64,000 nucleotides of DNA, from contig JAHCHX010000001.1 in assembly GCA_026129545.1 (NCBI GenBank), forward strand, positions 2,107,501 through 2,171,500, given 5' to 3'. The position numbers and the translations under genes were made by a program. Below are positions 26,963-35,085 of this stretch, piece after piece; position 1 is the stretch's first letter; each line of letters opens with the position of its first letter. This stretch comes from Saprospiraceae bacterium (lineage in GTDB: Bacteria; Bacteroidota; Bacteroidia; Chitinophagales; Saprospiraceae). The notes under the pieces are model-generated. The model ran no database searches. It was not told the origin of the DNA and worked only from the letters and a program-made list of their open reading frames with translations.

Positions 26963-28465
26963 TCAAGTTTTGCTCCAAGTAGCGCCTTCTTTCCCATCCT
27001 TTACTTGGATGCCCACCACAGCGAGCGCGTCTCGAATTTTATCGCTCGTTGCCCAGTCCTTTTGCTGGCGTGCTTGTGCTCTGATGTCGAGGAGCAGTTC
27101 CATCAAGCCTTCCAGGGTGCTATTGTCCTCGTTGGCATCTTCTTCTTTTAGGCCAAAAACATCGTGGATGAAGGTCGTGAACACCGTTTTCAGGCGCTCC
27201 AACACCCACGGGGCCACTTCGCTGTGCGAAAGTTGCTGGTTGGCCAATTTGTTCACATAGCCACCCAGCTCGTTGAGCGCCGCGATGGCGACTGCGGTGT
27301 TAAAGTCGTCGTCCATGCCCTGATAGGCGTTCTCGATGAGCGCGAGTATGGCGCGGTCGGTGTCCGTCTCGGAGCCATCGAAGTTGCGTGGGTCCACAGG
27401 CATATTTTGGAGGAGCTTGTGGGTCTCCATCAGTTTGCGGAAGCCTTTCTCGGCGGCGAGCAAGGCATCGTCGGTGATGTCGAGGGTGCTGCGGTAGTGT
27501 GCCATGAGCATGAAAAATTTCACCGCCATCGGTGAGTAGCCTTTCGACACCAAGGGGCTATCGCCGCTGAACAACTCGGCAGCGGTGATGAAGTTGCCGT
27601 CCGATTTGCTCATCTTTTTGCCGTTGAGAAGCAGCATATTGGTGTGAAGCCAATAGTTGGCGGGGGAGCAGCCGCAGGAGCCGTGATTTTGAGCCACCTC
27701 GTTTTCGTGGTGTGGGAATTTCAAGTCATTGCCGCCGCCGTGTATGTCGAAGGTTTTTCCCAAATACTTGGTGCTCATGGCGCTGCACTCCAAATGCCAC
27801 CCGGGGAAGCCAACCGACCATGGGCTTTTCCAAACCATCAGGTCTTGCGGGCGGGCCTTCATCCATATAGCAAAATCGGCGGGGTGATTTTTCTCGTCCT
27901 GATTTTTGAGTTCGCGGGTTTCCGCATAGAGGTCTTCCAAGACTCGCCCGCTGACTGAGCCATAAACACCGGGGTTTTCATTGACAAATTTTGGCACGTC
28001 GAAATAGACCGAGCCGTTGCGCTCATAGGCATACCCACGGCTGAGGATGGACTGCACCATCTCGATTTGTTCTGGAATGTGACCTGTGGCACGCGGCTCT
28101 ATGCTCGGCGGCAGGGTGTTGAAAACCCGCATCATCTCATGGAACCCAACGGTGAATTTCTGCGCCACTTCCATAGGCTCCAATTGCGCGATTTTGGCAC
28201 CTTTTGCCATGCGGTCTTCGCCGTCGTCGGTCAAGTGGCCCACATCTGTGATGTTGCGCACATAGCGGACTTTGTAGCCGAGGTGGAGCAGGTAGCGGTA
28301 TATCACATCAAAACTGACGAAGGTGCGGCAGTTGCCCAAATGCGCATCGTAATAGACGGTGGGGCCGCACACATACATTCCGACATGGCCGGGCACGATG
28401 GACTTAAATGTTTCCTTCTTACCGCTTAGGGTGTTGTAGAGTTTGAGGGTGCGTATTTCATTCAT
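26963..28465 (-). CDS. cysS: Cysteine--tRNA ligase
   Basis: 500 aa. Class I synthetase marks: the zinc-ligand and HIGH-like region MYVCGPTVYYDAHLGN (HLGN at 42-45), GFPGWHLECSAMSTKYLG, GGGNDLKFPHHENEVAQ, and KMSKS at 284-288. It charges tRNA-Cys with cysteine in the cytoplasm. A perfect -7 box (TACCTTTG, minus strand 28471-28478) ends only 5 bases before the start codon, so the mRNA is predicted to have almost no leader. Confidence 0.95.
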   Translation of the reverse strand: MNEIRTLKLYNTLSGKKETFKSIVPGHVGMYVCGPTVYYDAHLGNCRTFVSFDVIYRYLLHLGYKVRYVRNITDVGHLTDDGEDRMAKGAKIAQLEPMEVAQKFTVGFHEMMRVFNTLPPSIEPRATGHIPEQIEMVQSILSRGYAYERNGSVYFDVPKFVNENPGVYGSVSGRVLEDLYAETRELKNQDEKNHPADFAIWMKARPQDLMVWKSPWSVGFPGWHLECSAMSTKYLGKTFDIHGGGNDLKFPHHENEVAQNHGSCGCSPANYWLHTNMLLLNGKKMSKSDGNFITAAELFSGDSPLVSKGYSPMAVKFFMLMAHYRSTLDITDDALLAAEKGFRKLMETHKLLQNMPVDPRNFDGSETDTDRAILALIENAYQGMDDDFNTAVAIAALNELGGYVNKLANQQLSHSEVAPWVLERLKTVFTTFIHDVFGLKEEDANEDNSTLEGLMELLLDIRAQARQQKDWATSDKIRDALAVVGIQVKDGKEGATWSKT

Positions 28466-28470
28466 GGTCG

Positions 28471-28478
28471 CAAAGGTA
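28471..28478 (-). promoter_or_regulatory. -7 box of cysS, almost touching the start codon
   Basis: TACCTTTG on the minus strand with the ATG 5 bases on; the expected transcript start lies within a few bases of the ATG. Confidence 0.55.
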
Positions 28479-28624
28479 GGAAGCTTGCGTGGTTTGAAGA
28501 TGGGGTGGTTTGATAGAGTTTTTTTCTGGCTGGCGGAGGTTGTTGTGCTTGCTGAGAAAAATCTGGAGCATCCTTGATTCGGATGCTTTTCAACGATTCG
28601 GCTGTCTGTCGTGGATGGTGAGAC

Positions 28625-28725
28625 AAATTTGTTTTAACACAGAGTCACAGAGAGCACAGAGAAATAAAGTTTGATTTTTAGATGAATAAAACTCTGTGAG
28701 CTCTGTGACCCTGTGTTAAAATTTG
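28625..28725. repeat. Long inverted repeat with ACACAGAGTCACAGAG arms
   Basis: Arms 28625-28661 and 28692-28725 pair over about 34 bases with few mismatches; the core TTTTAACACAG(A/G)GTCACAGAG recurs on both sides. It is AT-rich in the loop and non-coding, between the divergent end of the metalloprotease gene and the cysS promoter region. CACAGAG strings also occur in the MITE family at 15886/44065. Confidence 0.6.
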
Positions 28726-28735
28726 CTTCAACTCC

Positions 28736-31144
28736 CTACATCTTCACAAACCGCTCGGTCGTGATTCGAGTTTCCCCTTCCATCAGCGAAAGCACATACG
28801 TTCCCGCTTGCAAGCGCGACACGTCAAGCAGCTGCTGCGGCTGCGTGAGCGATTGTTTGAGCACGACGCGCCCCGCCATGTCGGACACTGTGATTTCGCT
28901 TTGAGAGAAAATGTCGCCGGTATAGTTCACCGTAAGAGATTCCGCCACCGGGTTGGGATAAAGCTGGAAATAGGTCAGCGTCATGTTGGGCATTGCCTCC
29001 GTGTCGTCCGGCGCTTGTATGCCCGCAGGGGTGGTCAGTAGTTTTTGTGCCGAGTAGCCCGAACAGTTGGCCTTTACGCGCCAGTGATACGATGTGGAGG
29101 GCTGCAAGCCGCTGATGGTCACCTGTGTCACGCTCACGGTGCCGAGTGTGTACCATGTGTTGGAAGTAGCAAATTTGATTTGCAAGGTATAGCTGCTCGC
29201 CCCGTTGACCGCTGTCCAGTTGATGAGTGCCGAGTTAGGGCCGATTTTGACGTTGTTCAACACGGTGGGAGGGTTGCAAGCGCCAGTGCCGCCGCCACCG
29301 TCGCCGCTGAGTGTGGAAAAGGTGGCCTGTGCGGAGTAGTCCGCCGAGCAATTGGCTTTTACCCGCCAGTTGTAGGTGGTTCCCGAAAGCAGGCTATTCA
29401 AGTTGAATGTCGTGGAGGAGGTGGTGCCTGCGGTTGACCAAGTTGTCACGCTGCTTCTTTTGAATTGCACGGTATAGCTCGTGGCGCTCGCGGAGGCATT
29501 CCAATTGAGCTTGGCGGAAGAGCTGGTGATGTTGGTAGTTGTCAGTCCGGTGGGAGCACTACACGAATTGCCCCCGCCGCTACTGTTGTTGGTTGTGAAA
29601 TTGGCCGTGGCGGAATAGTCGGAGCAATCCGTTTTCACGCGCCAGTTGTAGGCCGTGTTGGCGGTTAGCCCCGTCAAGTTGTATGCTGGCGTGGTGGAAG
29701 TGCCTGCGGTGAGCCATGTGGAGGAGGCGGAGGTCTTGTATTGCACGGTGTAGTTGGTCGCACCAGCTACGCCCCCCCAAGTCAACGAGGCAGAAGTAGC
29801 GGTGATGTTGGTGGCGTTGAGGCCAGTGGGGATGGCGCCAGACGATGGCAAGCAGGTGGCTGCCAGCACACGGTCGCGGATACGATTGCCCGGCACGGGG
29901 CCGAAGCCGTTGTTGAAATTGATGCCATAACTTTTTAGGTGGCAGTAGCTCATGATAGTGCCTCCATTGCTCGGGGCTGGGCCCGGGGAGCAGTTGCCTT
30001 CGGGCGAATAGCAATTGTCGAGCGCACCATTGGGCCAGTTGCAGGAGTGCGTGTGCCAAGAGCCGAGATTGTGCCCCAATTCATGGGTCACGACTTCCAC
30101 CGTCCAAGAGTAGGTGGGCACGTTTTGATAAGAGGCACTGATGCCGCTCACGCCATAAGCATAACTTTTGAAACAAATCACATCAAGATAGGCGATACCG
30201 CCGCCGAGGTTGCGCGTGGAAAGAAAATGCGCCAGATTGCCGTTGAAATTGGTGCCTCGGTTGTTGCGAAAAGCATTGAGCACGGCGCTGGTGCTGCTGT
30301 AGCCCTGATAAGGGTCGGGAGAAGTCCAAATGTATATTTGGGAAATGGCGATGCCCACGTTTTCGTTGGCATAGAGGGTGGCTACTTGATTGAAAAGCCC
30401 AGTCACATAGTTTGTCGCGTTGGCAAGGTTGGAGCCTTTGTCGGTGTAGAGCTTGTAGTCACATTCAAAATAGACTTGCACGGTCTTGCAGCCCACGCCC
30501 CTATCCCCGGCACTGGGTTCGTCGTCGGGGATGAGCGCGTCGTCGTCGGCAAAGCAGCCGAAAGGCACGTCGGCTTTCAAATCTTCTTTGCGGTAGAGGA
30601 TGTGCTGACCGGAGCCGTCCTCCATTTTTCCGACTTGAAAGGTGCCGCTTTCGTCGCTTACCATAGCCATGATGCCGTCGTCGAACACGCTCAAGGCCGC
30701 CAGCGAATAAGGATTACCGCGCGCGATGCCGCGATAATGAACACCCTGTTGGTAAGGGTGGTTTTCCTGAGCGTTGGCACCCAACGTGCCGAGGCTGAAA
30801 TCGGGCGCAAGCAGGTCAACTTTTACGAGTTCGAGTTCAAAATTTGCCCCATGAGCATTCGGGATAGAAAAAGTGAGGGTGAGTGGGGCCGTTTTCAGCA
30901 ATTGGTTCAGGGCGGTCAAGTCGGCTTCGAGGATGGTGGCATTGTCCACCACGGTTTGCAGGGCGCTGCGGTCAGTTGTGGCAACGAGCGGCTGCACTGT
31001 CTGGAAATCTCCCGAAAGGCGGTAACTTTCCAGCCATTCTGCCACCTTTCCCGCCTGCTGGCCTTGCAGTGCGGAGGCAAAAACCAAGCAAAGCACAGAG
31101 GCTATGCCGAAGGAACGAAGTACGATTAAAGAAAATCTGGTCAT
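28736..31144 (-). CDS. Secreted M12B-like zinc metalloprotease with three fibronectin III domains and T9SS sorting domain
   Basis: 802 aa from the ATG at 31144, chosen over a TTG three codons upstream. Signal peptide (SFGIASVLCLVFASALQG), then a propeptide of about 200 residues. The catalytic domain has HELGHNLGSWH (His354, 358, 364; Glu355) followed by the Met-turn segment GTIMSYCHL, as in reprolysin-type metzincins. Three fibronectin III-like repeats (about 430-710) begin with PTGLNATNITATSASLTW, PTGLTTTNITSSSAKLNW and PTVLNNVKIGPNSALINW. The last 75 residues (YFQLYPNPVAESLTVNY ... GTYVLSL ... RFVKM) are a type A sorting domain that directs export by the type IX system, whose sortase PorU is encoded at 51194-55051. 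Confidence 0.92.
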   Translation of the reverse strand: MTRFSLIVLRSFGIASVLCLVFASALQGQQAGKVAEWLESYRLSGDFQTVQPLVATTDRSALQTVVDNATILEADLTALNQLLKTAPLTLTFSIPNAHGANFELELVKVDLLAPDFSLGTLGANAQENHPYQQGVHYRGIARGNPYSLAALSVFDDGIMAMVSDESGTFQVGKMEDGSGQHILYRKEDLKADVPFGCFADDDALIPDDEPSAGDRGVGCKTVQVYFECDYKLYTDKGSNLANATNYVTGLFNQVATLYANENVGIAISQIYIWTSPDPYQGYSSTSAVLNAFRNNRGTNFNGNLAHFLSTRNLGGGIAYLDVICFKSYAYGVSGISASYQNVPTYSWTVEVVTHELGHNLGSWHTHSCNWPNGALDNCYSPEGNCSPGPAPSNGGTIMSYCHLKSYGINFNNGFGPVPGNRIRDRVLAATCLPSSGAIPTGLNATNITATSASLTWGGVAGATNYTVQYKTSASSTWLTAGTSTTPAYNLTGLTANTAYNWRVKTDCSDYSATANFTTNNSSGGGNSCSAPTGLTTTNITSSSAKLNWNASASATSYTVQFKRSSVTTWSTAGTTSSTTFNLNSLLSGTTYNWRVKANCSADYSAQATFSTLSGDGGGGTGACNPPTVLNNVKIGPNSALINWTAVNGASSYTLQIKFATSNTWYTLGTVSVTQVTISGLQPSTSYHWRVKANCSGYSAQKLLTTPAGIQAPDDTEAMPNMTLTYFQLYPNPVAESLTVNYTGDIFSQSEITVSDMAGRVVLKQSLTQPQQLLDVSRLQAGTYVLSLMEGETRITTERFVKM

Positions 31145-31188
31145 AGTGTGCAAGAGAAATTAAAAAGTGAAAAATCGGAAATTGTCAA

Positions 31189-32025
31189 ATGTTCAACCTG
31201 AATGCTCAACTTATCAAAGAACTTCCCGAAGGCTTGTGGCTCGCACAACGGGGACTTTTCTATGCGGATTCCTTGTTCGAGACCATTCGGGTTTTTGAAG
31301 GGAAAATCCCTTTGATGGCGGCACATTGGGAGCGGCTTTCGCAGGGTTTGAGCCAGATGGGTTATGCGCTCCCCTCCTTTTGGTCGGCAGTTTTTTTTGA
31401 ACAAGAAATCCTGCGCGTGGCACCGCCCAACGCCCGTGTTCGGCTGAGCGTTTGGCGAGCGCCGGGGGGGCTGTATTTGCCAGAAAACAATGAACCCCAA
31501 TTCCTCATAGCCGCGCAGCCTTTGGAATCAGGTATGTACGAATGGTCTGATGAGGGGCTTCAAGTTGGTTTTTGTCAATCGGTCAGATTGCCGATAGATG
31601 CGTGGTCGGGGTGGAAAACCCTCAACGCCGCCCGATATGTGGCGGCTGCGCAAGAGGCAAGGATTCGGGGCTGGGACGATGCGGTGTTGCTCAACGCGCA
31701 CGAGCGCGTGTGCGAAGCGACCAGCAGCAACATATTTTGGCTCGAGAGCGACGGCACACTTTGCACCCCCCCGCTTGCCGACGGCTGTGTAACAGGGGTG
31801 CTCCGCGATTTATTGCTGGCCTTAACTAAGGCATCGGGTCTTGCAATCACCGAAAAATCAGCCAATTGCGACACCATTCTGGAGGCTAGGGAGGTCTTTT
31901 TCACCAATGCCGCGCGAGGCATCCGATGGGTGCGGGCTTGCGAGGGAACGGCATACAGCCATGAGCAAACGAGGCGATTGCACGAGCTAATGGTAACGCA
32001 TTTACTGGGAAAAACGAACGCTTGA
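31189..32025 (+). CDS. Class IV PLP aminotransferase (BCAT/ADC-lyase-like)
   Basis: 278 aa. Class IV marks: RGLFYADSLFETIRVFEGKIPLMAAHWERL at the N-terminus, PLP-lysine in SGWKTLNAARYVAA (Lys143), DDAVLLNAHERVCEATSSNIFWL and a C-terminal AREVFFTNAARGIRWV. Length and sequence sit nearer to aminodeoxychorismate lyase (PabC) than to IlvE, but the family does not allow a safe choice: substrates could be 4-amino-4-deoxychorismate or branched-chain amino acids. No folate or leucine genes are adjacent. It is transcribed away from the metalloprotease. Confidence 0.85.
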   Translation: MFNLNAQLIKELPEGLWLAQRGLFYADSLFETIRVFEGKIPLMAAHWERLSQGLSQMGYALPSFWSAVFFEQEILRVAPPNARVRLSVWRAPGGLYLPENNEPQFLIAAQPLESGMYEWSDEGLQVGFCQSVRLPIDAWSGWKTLNAARYVAAAQEARIRGWDDAVLLNAHERVCEATSSNIFWLESDGTLCTPPLADGCVTGVLRDLLLALTKASGLAITEKSANCDTILEAREVFFTNAARGIRWVRACEGTAYSHEQTRRLHELMVTHLLGKTNA

Positions 32026-32122
32026 CGCGCCGCGTCACAGGCCTTGCAGCCCCTTCCTTTTGCGAGAAAAAACAAGGGAATTTTTTTTCAACACGCACAA
32101 AATTTAACACATCGCCCCGTCC

Positions 32123-32728
32123 CTAAAACAACTCCAACTGTTCCCCATGCGGCAACAACTGGAACGACCGCCTATGGTAGGGGCTGATGCCGTGTCGGCG
32201 AATGGCGGCGCGGTGGGCCTCGGTCGGATATCCCTTGTTAGAGCGCCAATCGTACTGCGGACATTCTTCGTGCAGCCGATACATATACTCGTCGCGGGCC
32301 GTCTTTGCCAAAATGGAGGCAGCGGCGATAGAGGCATATTTGCCGTCGCCTTTCACCACGCACAGGTGTGGCACGGCTGCATATTGGAAAAAACGATTGC
32401 CATCCACCAGAATAAACTCTGGGCGCTGGCGTAGGCCGTCGAGCGCCCGGTGCATGGCGAGAAACGAGGCTTTCAGGATGTTGACCCTGTCAATCTCCGG
32501 CGCGTCCACCCAAGCCACCGACCACACCACCGATTCCCGCTCAATGACGGAGCGCAGGGCAAGTCGCTGGTATTCCGACAATTGCTTGGAATCGTTGAGC
32601 ATTGGATGCCCAAAGTCTTTGGGCAACACGACCGCCGCCGCAAACACTGGCCCTGCCAAACAACCGCGCCCCGCCTCGTCGCAGCCTGCTTCCAACAAAT
32701 CGGGATGATAAAAAGGCAAGAGTGACAT
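32123..32728 (-). CDS. rnhB: Ribonuclease HII
   Basis: 201 aa. The signature [22 protein letters not shown] carries the first catalytic residues (Asp17, Glu18); further acidic residues are in [10 protein letters not shown] and [15 protein letters not shown]. It cuts the RNA strand of RNA-DNA hybrids and removes single ribonucleotides from DNA. It converges with the aminotransferase gene and is divergent from hpt. Confidence 0.95.
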   Translation of the reverse strand: MSLLPFYHPDLLEAGCDEAGRGCLAGPVFAAAVVLPKDFGHPMLNDSKQLSEYQRLALRSVIERESVVWSVAWVDAPEIDRVNILKASFLAMHRALDGLRQRPEFILVDGNRFFQYAAVPHLCVVKGDGKYASIAAASILAKTARDEYMYRLHEECPQYDWRSNKGYPTEAHRAAIRRHGISPYHRRSFQLLPHGEQLELF

Positions 32729-32758
32729 ATCGGGGTAAAAGTAAGCAGACTTTCAGGT

Positions 32759-32766
32759 TACTTTTG
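32759..32766 (+). promoter_or_regulatory. -7 box of hpt
   Basis: TACTTTTG, 20 bases before the ATG at 32786; matches TAnnTTTG. Confidence 0.5.
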
Positions 32767-32785
32767 CCGCAAACGTCGCTCAACC

Positions 32786-33331
32786 ATGCAGCCATCCCAA
32801 ACCGTCGCCATCCACGACCTGACTTTTGTCCCCTTGCTTTCCGAGCAGCAGATACAAACGCGCGTCGGCGAGCTCGGCGCGGCGCTGTTGGCGCGATATG
32901 AGGGCCAAACACCTCTATTCATCAGTATTTTGAGTGGCGCATTCGTGTTTGCCTCCGACTTGATTCGGGCCTACGACGACGACTGCGAGGTAGGTTTCGT
33001 CAAGCTTGCCTCCTATCAAGGCACTCAGTCCTCCGGCTCCATTCAGACCGTGATGGGACTTGAGAAGCAACTGACTGGGCGACACGTCGTCGTGGTGGAA
33101 GATATAGTGGACACGGGCCGAACGCTTCATTTTTTCCTTGATTTGCTTCGACAGCAAAACCCCGCCTCCATCTGCACGGTGGCATTTTTGAGAAAACCCG
33201 AAGCAGCGGAATATCCCGTAGCGGTAGATTTGGTGGGCTTCGACATCGAAAATCAATTCGTGGTAGGCTATGGACTCGACTATGAAGGCTTAGGACGCAA
33301 CCTGCCGGGCGTGTACCAATTGATGGAATAG
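32786..33331 (+). CDS. hpt: Hypoxanthine phosphoribosyltransferase
   Basis: 181 aa, the normal length. Type I PRTase marks: LFISILSGAFVFASDLIR, VGFVKLASYQGTQSSG, the PRPP loop VVVVEDIVDTGRTL with its acidic pair, and VGFDIENQFVVGYGLDYEGLGRNLPGVY. It makes IMP or GMP from hypoxanthine or guanine and PRPP for purine salvage. Confidence 0.94.
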   Translation: MQPSQTVAIHDLTFVPLLSEQQIQTRVGELGAALLARYEGQTPLFISILSGAFVFASDLIRAYDDDCEVGFVKLASYQGTQSSGSIQTVMGLEKQLTGRHVVVVEDIVDTGRTLHFFLDLLRQQNPASICTVAFLRKPEAAEYPVAVDLVGFDIENQFVVGYGLDYEGLGRNLPGVYQLME

Positions 33332-33490
33332 TCGCTGACGAATGCCCCAATGAACCAACTGGCAAAAGTCATGGCCACCCTTAACGAAAGTCATTGGTCA
33401 TGGCATCCCCATGCTGCGACTTTTGTGGCAAACACGTCAATGTGATAATCAGCACATTGCCTCAATATCTCATTTCACTAAACCATCTTC

Positions 33491-34324
33491 ATGAAAAAGA
33501 TTCTCGTCACTACCGATTTTTCCACACACTCGAAGGCAGGCGTTCGCTTTGCCATCCAACTCGCATCGCAGACAGGGGCCGAACTGATTTTCATCCATTG
33601 TTTTCAGGCACTCATCCCCACCACGATTCATCGGGAACGCATTGACAACGCTTTGGTGGAGCAAACACAAAAATTCAGGAGCAAACTGGAAAAGTTCGTT
33701 GCGGACATCTACAAATCCATGAAGGTGACACCCGGCGCGCACTCCTTCGTGGCGGTGGAAGAATTGAACCCCACCACCGGGATACTTGACTACGCGCACC
33801 AGCATCAGATAGACTATGTGTGCATCAGCACACGAGGCGCTGGCACCTTGCGGAAAATCATCGGCACCAACACAAGCACCATCGTCGTCAAATCGGCGGT
33901 GCCCGTATTGGTCGTGCCACACAATTGGCGCAGACAGCCCATCAAAAAGATGCTCTATGCCTCTGACTTGGAGAATCTGGACAAGGAAATGGCCATCGTG
34001 ACCGCTTTTGCCCAAGCAGCAGGCATCAAGTCGGATTTGGCGCATTTCTACTATCCGAGCGAGATAAAATTGGACCCCGTGGTGTTGGCCGAGATGTGGC
34101 AAAAAAAATACCCGCAAGTTGGCAGGGTCTATCTGGAGCGATTCAACGTGGGGGATGGGTTCGCGCACCAGTTGGGCAATCTGATTGACCAAGCGAAACC
34201 CTCGCTCGTCGTTTTCTTCACGCACACCAACCAAACTTGGTTCGACAAACTATTCAGCACCAGCCGCTCCGAAGCGTTCACCTTCGCCACCAACGTGCCC
34301 ATGCTGGTGTATCGCAAAAACTAA
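33491..34324 (+). CDS. Tandem-domain universal stress protein
   Basis: 277 aa with two Usp domains (about 1-145 and 150-277). Domain 1: KKILVTTDFSTHSKAGVRFAIQLA at the start and VCISTRGAGTLRKIIGTNTSTIVV with the G-x-G...G(S/T) nucleotide-loop pattern. Domain 2 begins IKKMLYASDLENLDKEMAI and ends FTFATNVPMLVYRK, but its nucleotide loop is degenerate. Usp proteins bind nucleotides and help survival under stress. A zf-TFIIB gene starts 12 bases after its stop, so both are probably one transcript. Confidence 0.87.
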   Translation: MKKILVTTDFSTHSKAGVRFAIQLASQTGAELIFIHCFQALIPTTIHRERIDNALVEQTQKFRSKLEKFVADIYKSMKVTPGAHSFVAVEELNPTTGILDYAHQHQIDYVCISTRGAGTLRKIIGTNTSTIVVKSAVPVLVVPHNWRRQPIKKMLYASDLENLDKEMAIVTAFAQAAGIKSDLAHFYYPSEIKLDPVVLAEMWQKKYPQVGRVYLERFNVGDGFAHQLGNLIDQAKPSLVVFFTHTNQTWFDKLFSTSRSEAFTFATNVPMLVYRKN

Positions 34325-34336
34325 AAACACAAGACT

Positions 34337-34606
34337 ATGCTGTGCCCACTTTGCAAAATCCCGCTCCAAGCAGCTGAGCGCCACGGCGTTGAGATAGACT
34401 ATTGCCTACAATGCAGAGGCGTTTGGCTCGACCGTGGCGAACTGGACAAAATCATCGCCCGCGCCGCGCAACACTACACCCAAAACGCCTACCGAGACAG
34501 CGACTTTCCACAATTCGACAGCACCAAAGGGCAACAAGCCTCCCCTCGCTACCCGGATAAAAACAACAAGGGGTATCTGGCCGAAATTTTTGATTTCGAC
34601 GATTGA
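34337..34606 (+). CDS. Zf-TFIIB domain protein
   Basis: 89 aa. The N-terminus MLCPLCKIPLQAAERHGVEIDYCLQCRGVWLDRGEL has two CxxC pairs (CPLC, CLQC) spaced as in zf-TFIIB-like domains, followed by the family's WLDRGELDKI. The rest is polar, ending in an acidic EIFDFDD. It probably binds one zinc; its role is unknown. It lies 12 bases after the Usp gene. Confidence 0.85.
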   Translation: MLCPLCKIPLQAAERHGVEIDYCLQCRGVWLDRGELDKIIARAAQHYTQNAYRDSDFPQFDSTKGQQASPRYPDKNNKGYLAEIFDFDD

Positions 34607-35085
34607 TGGGCTGCCGCATCAGAATAGGAGCACGCCTCTCACCTCCGAACATTCTTACCATATTTCAGGATGATTGTGTCAGCATTCGACCGTACTTCCC
34701 ATTGGCACATCACCATTCAGAAAAGGGCGATACCTTCGCCCTCCCAATTTTGGCCTCGCGGCAAAGGCAAGAAGGTAGCCTGTCGGTCTTTCTGAAAAAC
34801 ACCTTTCCATTGCTGCAAGACAGAATAGGGGCGCTCTGCATTGCGCAGAACACCCCCTGAACTATAAACAAACAAAAAATATGCACGGTAACGCCTTTGC
34901 CGCTTCGTTTGTTTAACGTTCGTGGAAGTTTTCTTAAACGAAGTTGCGGTTATACTTCGCGTTGTCAAGTTTTCAGCAAGGGCAAAGTTCTGGTTCGTTC
35001 AAAATCAGAGACCTCAATCCTGAGCATTCGATAAATCTTGGCGAATCAGGGTATATTTTGCACCTTGCTAAGGATGTACTGATAC
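34607..35085. other. Gene-free stretch with short hairpins and a repeat
   Basis: About 480 bases without a convincing gene. It holds GGGCGATACCTTCGCCC-type and GGGGCGCTCTGC...GCGCAGAACACCCC hairpins, then repeat copy A (34951-35053). An open frame at 34603-34860 reads through the hairpins and has no family match. Confidence 0.45.
34951..35053. repeat. Interspersed ~105-bp repeat, copy A
   Basis: Aligns with 47985-48089 end to end. The shared parts include GTCAAGTTTTCAGCA, TTCAAAATC and ATAAATCTTGGCGAATCAGG. It ends 33 bases before the TonB-receptor start. Non-coding. Confidence 0.75.

Noticed and set aside
29939..31129. 396-codon open frame on the plus strand
   Set aside because: Antisense to the metalloprotease gene, which has a signal peptide, zinc motif and sorting domain.
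34603..34860. 85-codon frame in the gap after the zf-TFIIB gene
   Set aside because: It runs through hairpin sequence, has no start signal and no family pattern.
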